Shown: positions 28,944 through 38,653, numbered from the stretch's first letter. The stretch: DNA of 64,000 nt from Methylocystis rosea SV97 (GCF_000372845.1 NZ_KB889963.1:1794146-1858145), one strand, 5' to 3'. Notes: generated by a model from the sequence alone, not told the origin. Numbers and translations are program-made.

Positions 28944-31274
28944 CTACCGATTCTTCTTCGCACGCGCTGACGGCCGGCGATCCTTTGGTTTGGCGCTCGC
29001 CCGCGGCGGCGCGCGGCGTTCGCCGCCGCTCACGACTTCGAAGCGCAAGGCGCCGGCGATCGGCGCCGCCTCGATCAGCTTCACTTCTATAATATCCGCC
29101 AGCCGGTAGCTGACGCCGGAGCGCGAGGTGAGCGCATGGGCGGCCTCGTCATAGGCGTAATATTCACGGCCCAGCGTCGCCGCCGGCACGAATCCATCGG
29201 CCCCTGTCTCGGCGAGGCGCACGAACAGACCGGATCTCGTGACGCCGGAAATGCGCGCCTGAAAACGCGCGCCGATCTGGTCGGCGAGATGATGCGCGAT
29301 GAGCCGATCGACGGTCTCGCGCTCCGCCGCCATGGCGCGCCGCTCGGCGGCCGAGATGCGGGCGGCGATCTCCGCAAGTTCGCCAACCGGCATTTCCGGC
29401 AAGGCGCCTTCGCCGAATTTCAACGCACGAATCAGCGCGCGATGCACGATCAGATCGGCGTAGCGGCGAATCGGCGAGGTGAAATGCGCGTAGCGGCGCA
29501 GATTGAGGCCGAAGTGCCCGTAATTCTCATGCGTATATTCAGCCTGCGCCTGCGTGCGCAGAATGATCTCGTTGACGATGTTCTCGTGCTCCAGGCCCTT
29601 CACGCGACCCAGAATCACATTGAAATGCGCGGGGCGCAGCGCTTGGCCCTTGGCGAGCTTGACGCCGATCGTCGCGAGAAATTCCGAGAGCGCCGAGACC
29701 TTTTCGCGCGAAGGTTCGTCATGCGCGCGATAGATCAGCTGTTGGCGATGCTGCTCCAAGGTTTCGGCCGCCGCGACATTCGCCAGAATCATGAATTCTT
29801 CGATCAGCCGATGCGCTTCGAGCCGCGGCGGAATGATGACGCGGTCGAAGGAGCCGTCTTTCTTCAAAAGGATCTTGCGCTCGGGCAGATCGAGATCGAG
29901 CGGCGCGCGTAGACTGCGTGCGTGCTGCAGCGCTTCATGCGCGGCGTAAAGCGTCCGCAGCACCGGGGTGAGCAGCGGCTTCGTGGTTTCATCCGTGCGC
30001 CCCTCGATCGCGTCCTGCGCCTGCGCATAGGCGAGCTTGGCGTGCGAGCGCATCATCACGCGATGAAAGCTATGGTCGATCTTCCTGCCCTTGCTGGTGA
30101 CGCGCATGCGCACGGCGAGCGCCGGCCGATCTTCATTGGGCCGCAATGAGCACAGGTCGTTGGAGATGCGCTCGGGCAGCATTGGCACGACGCGGTCGGG
30201 GAAATAGACCGAATTGCCGCGCTCCAAGGCGTCGCGGTCGAGCGCCGAGCGCGGCGTCACGTAATGCGCCACGTCGGCGATCGCGACCGTCAGGACGAAG
30301 CCGCCGTCATTGTCCGGCGCACTGTCGGGCGCGGCGTGAACCGCGTCGTCGTGGTCCTTGGCGTCCGGCGGATCGATGGTGACAAGCGGCAGATCGCGCC
30401 AGTCTTCGCGGCCGTGCAGAGACGCGGGCTGCGCGCGCTCGGCCTCCGTTGTCGCCTCGGCGCGAAACACATCCGGAATGTCATGCGCGCGCAGAGCGAT
30501 GAGGCTGACCGCCCTTTCGCCCGTCACCGAGCCGAGCGTTTCGCGCACGCGGGCGCGCGGCGCGCCGAAGCGAGTCTTGCCGACGAGATCGATCGAGACG
30601 AGGTCGCCGTGCTTGCCTGCGCCGATGTCGGCGGCGGCGACGGCGAGTTCGCGTCCGGCCTGCTTCTTGTCGATCGGCTCGATGCGGCCGGCGCCATTCG
30701 CTTCGATATGCAGCACGCCGAGCACACGCTGCCGCTGGCGCGACAGGAGTTTGACGACGCGTCCGACATAGGGCGGCTCGTCCGGTCCGGCGTCGCGGTC
30801 GGGCTCGGCGCGCACCAGCGCGCGGTCGCCGACGCCGGGCAGGGGCTCGCCCGGCCGGGCCCGGCGCGGCGCGTGGATGCGGATGCGTGGCGCCGGCCCC
30901 AGTTCGTCCTCGTCCCATTCGACCGGCGCGGCGACCATCTCGCCGTCGCGGTCGCGCGCGATGATGTCGACGAGCGCCACCGGCGGCAGCGTCCCCTTGC
31001 GGTTCACGCGCTTGCCGCGCTTTTCCAGGAGGCCTTCATCCGCCATCTCGGCGAGCAGGCGCTTGATGGCGATGCGGTCGTCGCCGGCAGCGCCGAAGGC
31101 GCGGGCGATTTCACGCACGCCGATCTTGCGCGGGCCGCCCGCCTCGGTTTCGCGGGTGATGAAGGCCAAGATGTCTTCGCGAGAGGGCGTGTGTTTTGCT
31201 GTGTCGTCTTTCGCCAAGGGCTCGCTCAAAAGAGGCAATAAAATCGCCGTCGACGCGGCGGGCGTGCACTTCAA
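28944..31274 (-). CDS. rnr: Ribonuclease R
   Basis: RNase R is a 3'-to-5' exonuclease that degrades structured RNA. The protein of up to 776 residues has an N-terminal winged-helix region, cold-shock domains, the RNB catalytic domain with acidic motif TIDPPDAKDHDDAVHA, a C-terminal S1 domain (GARFQARISGVTRSGLFVRL) and a basic tail. The start is uncertain: TTG at 31274 gives the longest form, but TTG codons about 45-60 bases further in are possible, since the family usually starts shortly before PSREDILAFI. It follows topA by 85 bases, probably in one operon. Confidence 0.93.
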   Translation of the reverse strand: MKCTPAASTAILLPLLSEPLAKDDTAKHTPSREDILAFITRETEAGGPRKIGVREIARAFGAAGDDRIAIKRLLAEMADEGLLEKRGKRVNRKGTLPPVALVDIIARDRDGEMVAAPVEWDEDELGPAPRIRIHAPRRARPGEPLPGVGDRALVRAEPDRDAGPDEPPYVGRVVKLLSRQRQRVLGVLHIEANGAGRIEPIDKKQAGRELAVAAADIGAGKHGDLVSIDLVGKTRFGAPRARVRETLGSVTGERAVSLIALRAHDIPDVFRAEATTEAERAQPASLHGREDWRDLPLVTIDPPDAKDHDDAVHAAPDSAPDNDGGFVLTVAIADVAHYVTPRSALDRDALERGNSVYFPDRVVPMLPERISNDLCSLRPNEDRPALAVRMRVTSKGRKIDHSFHRVMMRSHAKLAYAQAQDAIEGRTDETTKPLLTPVLRTLYAAHEALQHARSLRAPLDLDLPERKILLKKDGSFDRVIIPPRLEAHRLIEEFMILANVAAAETLEQHRQQLIYRAHDEPSREKVSALSEFLATIGVKLAKGQALRPAHFNVILGRVKGLEHENIVNEIILRTQAQAEYTHENYGHFGLNLRRYAHFTSPIRRYADLIVHRALIRALKFGEGALPEMPVGELAEIAARISAAERRAMAAERETVDRLIAHHLADQIGARFQARISGVTRSGLFVRLAETGADGFVPAATLGREYYAYDEAAHALTSRSGVSYRLADIIEVKLIEAAPIAGALRFEVVSGGERRAPPRASAKPKDRRPSARAKKNR

Positions 31275-31359
31275 CCGGACTCGGCATCACACATATAGGA
31301 CGCCGGCGGCAAAGTTGAAACGCTGCTTAAAGATCGGCGAAATTCGAGAGCGCGTTCCT

Positions 31360-34281
31360 CTACTTCGCCGCGGCTTTTTTCGTCGCCAGCTTTTTGGCGG
31401 GCGCCTTCTTGGCTGCAGCTTTCTTTGCGACCGTCGGCGCGACCTTCACGGGCTGCGATTCATCAAAAGGCGCCTCGTCGCTGTCTTCGATTTTCTTCTT
31501 GGCGTTGGTCGGCGCCTTCTTACCGGCCGCTTTCTTGGCCGGCGCTTTTTTCGCCGATTTCTTCGGCGCGCCGCCCTTGGCTTCGATCAATTGCAGGGCC
31601 TCTTCGAGCGTCACGTCGTCGGCCGAGGCGCCCTTGGCCAGCGTCGCGTTGATTTTGCCCCAGTTGACGTAAGCGCCGAAGCGGCCGGGGCGCACCGTGA
31701 CCTTGCCGCCCTCGGGATGCTCGCCCAGCAAGCGTCCCCCGCCGCCCGTCGCGCCGCCGCCGGCGGCCTTCTCGGCGAGAAGCTCGAGCGCCTGTTCCAG
31801 CGTCAGCGACGCCTGATCGATGGCGCGTGGGATCGTCGCATTGATCTTGCCCCAGTTCACATAAGGACCAAAACGGCCTGCCTTGACGGTCACCGATCCG
31901 CCCTGGGGGTGATCGCCCAGCACGCGCGCCGGCTCCGCCGGACCGCGCGAGAAACGGGAGCCCCCGCCGCCCGACTCCTTTTGCACGATGAGATCGATGG
32001 CGCGGTTGGCGCCGATGCTCAGCACGTCGTCGTCGCGGCCGATATTGGCGTAGGTCTTGCCATGCTGGACATAGGGCCCGAAGCGCCCGATGCCGGCGAC
32101 GATCGGATCGCCGCTCGTCGGATGTTTCGCGACTTCGCGCGGCAGCGCGAGCAGGGCGATGGCCTGCATCAGCGTCAGATCGTCAGGCCTGATGCTCTTG
32201 GGGAGCGACGCGCGTTTGGGCTTTTCGCCGCCTTCCTCCTGCTCGCCTTCCTGCACATAGGCGCCGAAGCGGCCATCTCGCAGCGTGACCTCCGCGCCCG
32301 TCTCGGGATTGACGCCCAGGACCTTCACGCCCGGCCTCGCCGCGTCGGCGGCGTCGCCCGTCGGCGGCGACAGGGTTCGCGTGTAGCGGCACTCGGGATA
32401 GTTGGAGCAGCCGACGAAGGCGCCGAACTTGCCGATCTTGAGCGAGAGCTGACCGCTGTTGCAGGCGGGGCAGAGGCGCGGATCGCTTCCGTCCTCCTTT
32501 GAGGGGAAGACATGCGGGCCCAGCAGCTCGTTGAGGCTGTCGAGCACCTCGCTGACGCGCAGATCCTTGGTGCCGTCGACGGCCGCCGAGAAATCTTTCC
32601 AGAAGTCGCGCAGCACCTGCTTCCAGTCGATCTCATTGTTGGAGACGAGATCGAGCTTTTCTTCGAGATCCGCGGTGAAGTCGAATTCGACGTAGCGGGA
32701 GAAGAAGCTTTCGAGGAAGGCGACGACGAGGCGTCCCTTGTCCTCGGGCACGAGGCGCTTCTTATCGATCCGCACATAGTCGCGGTCGCGCAGCACGGCG
32801 AGCGTCGAGGCGTAGGTCGAAGGGCGCCCGATGCCGAGTTCCTCCATGCGCTTGACAAGCGTCGCTTCCGTGAAGCGCGGCGGCGGCTCAGTGAAATGCT
32901 GGGTGGCGTCGATTTTTTCGCGCGCGCAGGGCTCGCCCTGGGCCATCGCCGGCAGGCGACCGCCGTCTTCGTCCTCTCCGTCGTCGCGGCCTTCCTGATA
33001 GAGCTCAAGGAAGCCCGGGAAACGAACGACCTGACCCGTCGCGCGCAGCTCGAGCGCGCGGGCGCCGGCTTTGGCGTCAATGTCGACGGTGGTTCGCTCC
33101 ATCTCGGCCGACTCCATCTGGCTGGCGATGGTGCGCGTCCAGATCAGCTCATAGAGCTTGGCCTGCTCGGGTTCGAGATATTTGGCCACTTCCTTGGGCA
33201 ATCGCGCCGGGTCGGTCGGGCGGATGGCCTCGTGGGCTTCCTGCGCGTTCTTGGCCTTCGTCGTATATTTGCGCGGAACCTTGGGAACGAAACGCTCGCC
33301 ATATTCCCGTCCGATCACGCCGCGCACGCTGGCGACCGCCTCGGGCGCCATGTCGACGCCGTCGGTTCGCATATAAGTAATGAGACCCGCCGTCTCGCCG
33401 CCAATGTCGACGCCTTCATAGAGTCTTTGGGCGATGCGCATGGTGATCGCCGGCGCGAGGCCGAGCTTTCGCGAGGCCTCCTGCTGCAGGGTGGAGGTCG
33501 TGAAGGGCGCGTAAGGGTGGCGCTTCACCGGCTTCGCTTCGACCGAGCGCACCACGAAGGCGGCGGTCTCCAGCGCCTTCTTGAAGTCCTCGGCCTCCTG
33601 ACCCGCGCCGATGTCGAGCCGCGAAATCTTCCTGCCGTCGGCGCCGACCAGCCGCGCCGTGAAGGGTTCGCCCGCCTTGGTCTTCAGATGGGCGACGAGC
33701 GACCAATATTCGCGGGCGACGAATTTCTCGATCTCGAGTTCGCGGTCGCAGACGAGGCGAAGCGCGACGGACTGCACGCGGCCGGCCGAACGGGCGCCGG
33801 GGAGTTTGCGCCACAGCACCGGCGACAGGGTGAAGCCCACGAGATAGTCGAGCGCGCGGCGCGCGAGATAGGCGTCGACCAGCGCCTGATCGATTTCGCG
33901 CGGATGCGCCATCGCCTCTTGGATCGCCGACTTGGTGACCGCGTTGAAGACGACGCGCTCGATCTTCTTATCCTTGAGCACGCGCTTCTTGTTCAAAATA
34001 TCCAGCAAGTGCCAGGAGATGGCCTCTCCCTCACGGTCCGGGTCGGTTGCGAGGATGACTTTGTCGGCGCCCTTCACCGCCTCGGCGATGGCGGCGACGC
34101 GCTTTGCGCCCTTGGCGTCCATCTCCCAGACCATGAGAAAATCCTGGTCGGGGTCGACCGATCCGTCTTTGGCGGGAAGGTCGCGAACATGGCCGTAGCA
34201 TGCCAACACATTGAAATTCTTGCCTAAATATTTGTTGATCGTCTGCGCTTTGGCCGCTGATTCGACGATGACGACATTCAT
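31360..34281 (-). CDS. topA: DNA topoisomerase I
   Basis: TopA relaxes negative supercoils by cutting one strand. The 973-residue protein begins MNVVIVESAAKAQTI (TOPRIM Glu), has DPDREGEAISWHL near residue 78, and the catalytic Tyr in YMRTDGVDM near 302. One four-Cys zinc ribbon (CPACNSGQL...CSNYPEC) follows, then four GRFGxYV-type C-terminal repeats. The last 70 residues are a Lys/Ala-rich tail like histone H1, containing a short acidic insert. The ATG at 34281 is preferred to one 18 codons upstream, since it gives the conserved N-terminus. Confidence 0.96.
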   Translation of the reverse strand: MNVVIVESAAKAQTINKYLGKNFNVLACYGHVRDLPAKDGSVDPDQDFLMVWEMDAKGAKRVAAIAEAVKGADKVILATDPDREGEAISWHLLDILNKKRVLKDKKIERVVFNAVTKSAIQEAMAHPREIDQALVDAYLARRALDYLVGFTLSPVLWRKLPGARSAGRVQSVALRLVCDRELEIEKFVAREYWSLVAHLKTKAGEPFTARLVGADGRKISRLDIGAGQEAEDFKKALETAAFVVRSVEAKPVKRHPYAPFTTSTLQQEASRKLGLAPAITMRIAQRLYEGVDIGGETAGLITYMRTDGVDMAPEAVASVRGVIGREYGERFVPKVPRKYTTKAKNAQEAHEAIRPTDPARLPKEVAKYLEPEQAKLYELIWTRTIASQMESAEMERTTVDIDAKAGARALELRATGQVVRFPGFLELYQEGRDDGEDEDGGRLPAMAQGEPCAREKIDATQHFTEPPPRFTEATLVKRMEELGIGRPSTYASTLAVLRDRDYVRIDKKRLVPEDKGRLVVAFLESFFSRYVEFDFTADLEEKLDLVSNNEIDWKQVLRDFWKDFSAAVDGTKDLRVSEVLDSLNELLGPHVFPSKEDGSDPRLCPACNSGQLSLKIGKFGAFVGCSNYPECRYTRTLSPPTGDAADAARPGVKVLGVNPETGAEVTLRDGRFGAYVQEGEQEEGGEKPKRASLPKSIRPDDLTLMQAIALLALPREVAKHPTSGDPIVAGIGRFGPYVQHGKTYANIGRDDDVLSIGANRAIDLIVQKESGGGGSRFSRGPAEPARVLGDHPQGGSVTVKAGRFGPYVNWGKINATIPRAIDQASLTLEQALELLAEKAAGGGATGGGGRLLGEHPEGGKVTVRPGRFGAYVNWGKINATLAKGASADDVTLEEALQLIEAKGGAPKKSAKKAPAKKAAGKKAPTNAKKKIEDSDEAPFDESQPVKVAPTVAKKAAAKKAPAKKLATKKAAAK

Positions 34282-34390
34282 TTCGTGATAATTCCAGGAG
34301 GTGCGCCGGCTTGGCGAGCGGCGGAAGATGGTCAAAATGGGCGCCCCCTGTCAAATTGACTAGTCCAGGGGCCGGAAGGAAAGCTGCGCC

Positions 34391-34876
34391 ATGGAAAAGC
34401 CGAGCAGGTCCCTGTCGGCCGCAGTCAAGGCGGTGGATGTCGCCCCTCGGGCCAAGCGCTCGAGCTATCCCGAGCCGTTCGCGGCGCGGGTTCGTGGCCG
34501 CGAGAAACGGTCGCTTGGCGACTTTTTTGGCCTGACCAATTTTGGCGTCAATCTCACGACGCTTGCCCGCGGCGCGCAGTCGGCGCTGAAGCATCGCCAC
34601 AGCCGGCAGGACGAATTCGTCTTTATCCTCGAGGGAGAGCCGACGCTCCTGCGCGACGACGAGGAGATACTCCTGCGCGCCGGCATGTGCGCGGGCTTCC
34701 CCGCGCAGGGCGCAGCCCACTGCCTCGTCAACAGAACCGAGCGCGACGTCGTCTATCTGGAAATTGGCGACCGGTCGGCGGGCGACGCGGCGACCTATCC
34801 CGACGACGACCTCGCTGCGGCGCTCGGCCCGGACGGCCACTGGATCATGACGCACAAGGACGGCCGTCCCTACTGA
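34391..34876 (+). CDS. Cupin-domain protein
   Basis: This 161-residue protein has a single cupin barrel. Motif 1 is KHRHSRQDEFVFILEGEPTL near residues 66-86 and motif 2 is FPAQGAAHCLVN near 103-115, with His, Glu and His available for a metal. Similar small cupins bind transition metals or act as sugar-binding or auxin-like proteins; the substrate cannot be told. It is divergent from topA with a 109-base gap that must hold both promoters. Confidence 0.85.
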   Translation: MEKPSRSLSAAVKAVDVAPRAKRSSYPEPFAARVRGREKRSLGDFFGLTNFGVNLTTLARGAQSALKHRHSRQDEFVFILEGEPTLLRDDEEILLRAGMCAGFPAQGAAHCLVNRTERDVVYLEIGDRSAGDAATYPDDDLAAALGPDGHWIMTHKDGRPY

Positions 34877-34954
34877 TGCGCGGACGCGCGAGCTGGCTTG
34901 CTCGCCATCACGCCCTCCTGTATGAGCGGTCGCACGCGGCGCACGCCGTGCTAA

Positions 34955-35025
34955 GGCCTCGTGGCGGAGTGGCTACGCAGAGGACTGCAAATCCTTGTAC
35001 GGGGGTTCGATTCCCTCCGAGGCCT
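34955..35025 (+). tRNA. tRNA-Cys (GCA)
   Basis: A 71-base cloverleaf: acceptor GGCCTCG (34955-34961) pairs with CGAGGCC (35018-35024), then discriminator T. The anticodon loop CTGCAAA carries GCA between AGGA and TCCT, and the T-arm is GGGGGTTCGATTCCCTC. CCA is not encoded. Confidence 0.96.
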
Positions 35026-35184
35026 CGCCTTTCTCACGCGAGAATTTGGCGCCATAATTTCAAGGCGCGCACTTAACGATAGCGCAGAAGAAGCAGGCCG
35101 CGCGGTCAATACGCGCTGCATTTGGGTTCGGTTTCTTCGCAGTTGCGGTATAGTTGGGGCGACATCACATCGAAGAGGGTAACG

Positions 35185-35388
35185 ATGCTGAATGCGTTGA
35201 TTGCGGATGCGCAGGCGCGGCTGGACCAGGCGCGCCGCGAGTTGAAATCCGCCGTTCTTGATTTCGACGTCTCGGATGACAGGCTTCTGGAATTGCGGGC
35301 GTCGGCGCGCCGCGTCTACGACGAACTCAGCGCACTCGACCGCAAGAAGCTGAAGCGAGGCTTTTTAGGCTTTTTGAAAGTCTGGTGA
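35185..35388 (+). CDS. Small hypothetical coiled-coil protein
   Basis: From the ATG at 35185 (GAGGG 6 bases before) the protein has 67 residues, MLNALIADAQARLDQARREL at its start and GFLGFLKVW at its end. It is almost fully helical and highly charged, so a coiled coil is likely. No family was recognised. It lies 160 bases after tRNA-Cys and is followed by a 10-bp hairpin. Confidence 0.65.
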   Translation: MLNALIADAQARLDQARRELKSAVLDFDVSDDRLLELRASARRVYDELSALDRKKLKRGFLGFLKVW

Positions 35389-35423
35389 TCGCTATGCGGC
35401 GCGTCGGCTCTTTCGTCGGCCGG

Positions 35424-35456
35424 CGCGCGCTCCATAATTAATTTTAGGAGCGCGCG
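35424..35456 (+). terminator. Perfect 10-bp hairpin with AT-rich loop
   Basis: CGCGCGCTCC (35424-35433) pairs perfectly with GGAGCGCGCG (35447-35456) around the 13-base loop ATAATTAATTTTA. It lies between the two small unknown genes. A T-run after the stem is missing, so this may be a stabilising hairpin or weak terminator. Confidence 0.5.
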
Positions 35457-35485
35457 TTCATCGCGCCGCAGAACGAGGTCGCCAA

Positions 35486-35779
35486 ATGATTAGTCCTGAA
35501 ACGCCTCCCGGCGCCGAGGTAGTTTGCGTAGACGCGACTGCGGGCCCCTATGGCCGTTGCGAGGGCTTGGCCCGTGGCGTTATTTACACGGTTGCGCGGA
35601 TCGCCCGCGGCATAGATGGCGGTCACGTCGTCATTCTCGGCGAAGTTTCGCCCTGGCGGACTTATGCGCCGCCATGGGGCGTCGTTGAGGTTGGTTTTGA
35701 GCTTCGCCGCTTCCGCTATCTCGATATCCCCGACGAACTGACGAGGCTGCTGCACGAGACGCAGCTGGAGGACGTCTAA
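35486..35779 (+). CDS. Small hypothetical protein
   Basis: A 97-residue soluble-looking protein starting MISPETPPGAEVVCVDATAG. It alternates beta-type segments (GVIYTVARIARGIDGGHVVI) and has two cysteines (VVCVD and GRCEG). The pattern resembles short SH3-like or phage-borne conserved proteins seen in Rhizobiales, but I cannot name a family. It converges on the AsmA-like gene with a 10-base gap. Confidence 0.65.
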   Translation: MISPETPPGAEVVCVDATAGPYGRCEGLARGVIYTVARIARGIDGGHVVILGEVSPWRTYAPPWGVVEVGFELRRFRYLDIPDELTRLLHETQLEDV

Positions 35780-35789
35780 CCTTCCCGGG

Positions 35790-37751
35790 TCATCGCCCCG
35801 CGGGTTCCTTAGGGGGCGGCGGGTCCAGTCGCGGCAGCAGCGGAGCGGCCGCGTCGGAGCGACGGATGAAGGCTTGCGCGTCCAGCCCCAACGCCAATTC
35901 GTCCCAGGGGCCGGCGAGTTCGAGCGCGATGCCCGGCGCAGAGTCGGCGGTTTGTCCGCCGCTGTCGGCTTCGCGCGCGATGGCTTTAACTGCGAGGTGG
36001 CGCTCCGGGAGGCGCGCCGAGCCGCCGAAGGCAAGCGTAAAGCCGGGTCCGCGCGCGACGCCCTCGGAGATGTCCGCGACGCCGTTCTCTATCTTTACGG
36101 CGGCGCTTGCGGCGTCGAGCGTCGAACGGCCCGAGCGGATGTCAAACGCGCTCGATAGGGGCCGCGTCTCCAGTCGGCGGAGCGCTTTCTCAAGATCGAC
36201 GCCGGAGATCTCCCCGTCGACCAGAGCGACGCTGGCGCGCCCGTTCAGGTTTTGCATCAGCGTCGCCATTCGGTCGCCGACGCCGTCGACCGCGAGAGTC
36301 GCGTTAAGCGAGCCCGCCAGAACTGGTTTACCATAAGCGTCCCAGAGCAGCGGGCCCGCTTCGACCGCCGTCATTTGCGCATTGGCGCGCAGCGCCAGCC
36401 CGTCGGGCGACGGCGCGATGGAAGCCCGAAACTTGAGCCCGCCGCGATAGGCGTGCGCCTGCGTTATCGCGAACTCGGCGGCGCCGTCGCGCAACGTGAC
36501 TTCGATGGCGGCGTCTTCGACTTTCAGCCGGCCAAGTCTGGCATGGCCGACGGCGAGATGCAGATCGACGTCGGCGCCGGAGAGGTCCGGGAGATCGAAC
36601 GGCTGCTTGCTCCACTGTCCGTTCGCGGCGACAAGCGGCGGCGCGTCGGCGAGAAACGGCCGCAGGGAGAGGAACTCGCTTTGGATGGCCGCCGTCAGCG
36701 TCGGGCGGCCATCCTCCTTCTGAAGGTCGATATCGCCGCGAAATTCGTTTCCGTCGACAAATAGACGTGCGCCCTTGAAGTGCGCCTCTCCGGGCGCGAG
36801 CGTCGCTTGCGCGGAGAATTGCGCGTCAGTGAAGGGGCCGGGCAGGGGAGCGGCGACGCCAAAGAGCTGCAGCGCCTGTTGCACCGAAGGCGCGCTGGCC
36901 GCCGCGCGCCCCTCGAAGCGGGCGTTGGCGCCGAGTTGTCCCACGCCTTGCGCTTCAACCCGAAGGCTCTCGCCGTCAAGCCGGCCCGTCACGACGGACG
37001 GTTCTCCACGCAACAGCGCTCCTGGACGCGCGACCCAGAAGATCGCCTCGAGCCGTTCGCCGTTCAAATCGAACGCGCCCGTCAGCGCCGCCGCCTCGCC
37101 GATGCGGCGCCATTCAAAATTCGCGTTGATTCGCTCCAGCGCGTAGACGCGGCCGCGGTAGGTGATCCGAGCGTCGCCGTCGACGATCGACACCACCCCA
37201 AACCGCACATTATCGGCCGCCGCAGCTTCCAGCGTCGCCGGCTTTGCGGCGGCCGCTCGGGCGGCTACGCCGGCCACGCCGGCCGGCTTTTTGTCCAGAT
37301 CGATGCGGGCGCGCGGCCGGACGAGCTTCACCGAGGCGACTTTGAGGCGCCCCGCGATCAGCGGCAGAACGTCGACGTCGCCGCGAAGCTCGCTCGACTC
37401 GATGAGCAGCGCGCCATTCCGGTCGGCGAAAGCGACGCCTTGGACGGCAATGCTCGGACGCGGAAAGAGCGAGAAGCTCGTTCGGCCGCGCGCGGCGACA
37501 TAAAGCCCCGAAGAGCCTTGGAGCTGGTCGGCGACGGCGTCCATGAGAGCGCCGGGCGAGAACAGCCACGGCGCAACAACGGCGGCGATCGCCGCCAGGG
37601 TTGCCCCCGCCGCCAAGGACGTCGCCAATAGCCGAAGCGCAGCGCCTGAAGGGCGGCGCGCTTTCAGCGATGCGGAAGGCTTGTCGGTTATGGCGGAGGG
37701 CAGCAGCCGTGCTCCTGAAGCGAGTCTTCGGACGTCGCTTGTCGCGGCCAA
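35790..37751 (-). CDS. AsmA-family protein
   Basis: This 653-residue protein has one N-terminal membrane helix (about residues 40-66, RLLATSLAAGATLAAIAAVV) and a large, repetitive beta-rich periplasmic region, the AsmA/TamB-like layout. These proteins act in outer-membrane biogenesis, probably lipid transport between membranes. The C-terminal AsmA_2-like part has LDAASAAVKIENGVADI. The start appears to be TTG at 37751; there is no ATG before the membrane helix. It follows the response regulator gene after 30 bases on the same strand. Confidence 0.8.
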   Translation of the reverse strand: MAATSDVRRLASGARLLPSAITDKPSASLKARRPSGAALRLLATSLAAGATLAAIAAVVAPWLFSPGALMDAVADQLQGSSGLYVAARGRTSFSLFPRPSIAVQGVAFADRNGALLIESSELRGDVDVLPLIAGRLKVASVKLVRPRARIDLDKKPAGVAGVAARAAAAKPATLEAAAADNVRFGVVSIVDGDARITYRGRVYALERINANFEWRRIGEAAALTGAFDLNGERLEAIFWVARPGALLRGEPSVVTGRLDGESLRVEAQGVGQLGANARFEGRAAASAPSVQQALQLFGVAAPLPGPFTDAQFSAQATLAPGEAHFKGARLFVDGNEFRGDIDLQKEDGRPTLTAAIQSEFLSLRPFLADAPPLVAANGQWSKQPFDLPDLSGADVDLHLAVGHARLGRLKVEDAAIEVTLRDGAAEFAITQAHAYRGGLKFRASIAPSPDGLALRANAQMTAVEAGPLLWDAYGKPVLAGSLNATLAVDGVGDRMATLMQNLNGRASVALVDGEISGVDLEKALRRLETRPLSSAFDIRSGRSTLDAASAAVKIENGVADISEGVARGPGFTLAFGGSARLPERHLAVKAIAREADSGGQTADSAPGIALELAGPWDELALGLDAQAFIRRSDAAAPLLPRLDPPPPKEPAGR

Positions 37752-37781
37752 GGGCGGCGATATAGTGGCGAATGGCCGAGC

Positions 37782-38219
37782 CTAGCGCGCTTCGGCGCGC
37801 GACAGTTCGCTGCGGAGCGCGGTCAGGATCTCCTCGACGTAGAATGGTTTTTCGACCATGGCGTGCTCAAGATGCGCCTCGGGCAGTCCTGCGCGCCCGC
37901 ATCCCGTCGTGAAAATGAAGGGGCAGCCGCGGGCGGCGAGCGCGTCGGCGACCGGATCAATCCTTTCGTGGCCGATATTGACGTCGAGCAAAGCCAGATC
38001 GACTCCATCCTCGCGGGACAACCGCACCGCTTCGTCGACGCTGCGCGCCATCCCCGCGATAACTAAGCCGAATTCCGCGAGCGTCTCTTCCAGCGCCAGC
38101 GCGATATAGGGATCGTCTTCGACAATCAGCAGCCGTCGCCCGAGCAAAGGATCGCTCGTGCGCTGGGAGTCATCTCTCGGAGCGGCCGAAGACGAAAGGC
38201 CGGAGCTGGAAACCGACAT
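37782..38219 (-). CDS. Single-domain response regulator
   Basis: The 145-residue protein is one receiver domain with a Ser-rich N-terminal extension. Acidic residues are in LLIVEDDPYIALALEE, the phosphorylatable Asp in DLALLDVNIG near residue 80, and the conserved Lys in VEKPFYVEEIL. There is no output domain, as in CheY- or Sma0114-like regulators that bind a partner protein. No kinase lies next to it. The ATG at 38219 is used; the very long frame upstream is a GC-driven shadow. Confidence 0.88.
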   Translation of the reverse strand: MSVSSSGLSSSAAPRDDSQRTSDPLLGRRLLIVEDDPYIALALEETLAEFGLVIAGMARSVDEAVRLSREDGVDLALLDVNIGHERIDPVADALAARGCPFIFTTGCGRAGLPEAHLEHAMVEKPFYVEEILTALRSELSRAEAR

Positions 38220-38251
38220 GAATAAATGGTGGGGCGGAATGCCGCAGTTGT

Positions 38252-38653
38252 CTAGCTTTCGGGCGGCTTTTGCAGCGAATTTGCTGCGAACATGGCGAAC
38301 GCCGCCCAGACGGCCAGAGCGCACCAGCTCAGGATCGTCAGCCCGCCGCCGGTCGGCGCGGCGAAAGGAAACAGCCTTCCCGATAAAAAGACCCGGGCGG
38401 CAAGGTCGCCCGCGAACAGCGTGACCCCCGCCTGGAGCGCCAGCGCGATAGCGGCGAGCCATTTCGCCTTTGCTCGCGGCGTCGTGCGGATAAGCGCCGC
38501 GAGGCCGACGCCGGCGGCGGCGTGGATCATGAGAAATTGGCTTGCCGTGGCGAGAAAAGGACTCGCGTCGGCATGGGCCGCGGCGGCGGCGAGAGACACG
38601 CCGGCCGCTCCTTGAAGGGCGGCGATCGTCGCGATGGCGAACGACAGTCTCAA
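38252..38653 (-). CDS. DUF423 family membrane protein
   Basis: This protein of about 133 residues has four hydrophobic segments (e.g. LSFAIATIAALQGAAGVSLA, FAGDLAARVFLSG). Conserved DUF423 features are FLMIHAAAGVG and a Gly-rich loop APTGGGLTIL. Members (YgdD/YwdK) are small inner-membrane proteins of unknown function. TTG at 38653, with GGAG 8 bases before it, is the best start; a TTG 13 codons upstream is less likely. Confidence 0.85.
   Translation of the reverse strand: MRLSFAIATIAALQGAAGVSLAAAAAHADASPFLATASQFLMIHAAAGVGLAALIRTTPRAKAKWLAAIALALQAGVTLFAGDLAARVFLSGRLFPFAAPTGGGLTILSWCALAVWAAFAMFAANSLQKPPES

Noticed and set aside
34961-35182. Frame starting inside tRNA-Cys
   Set aside because: Overlaps the tRNA and has no ribosome-binding site or family character.
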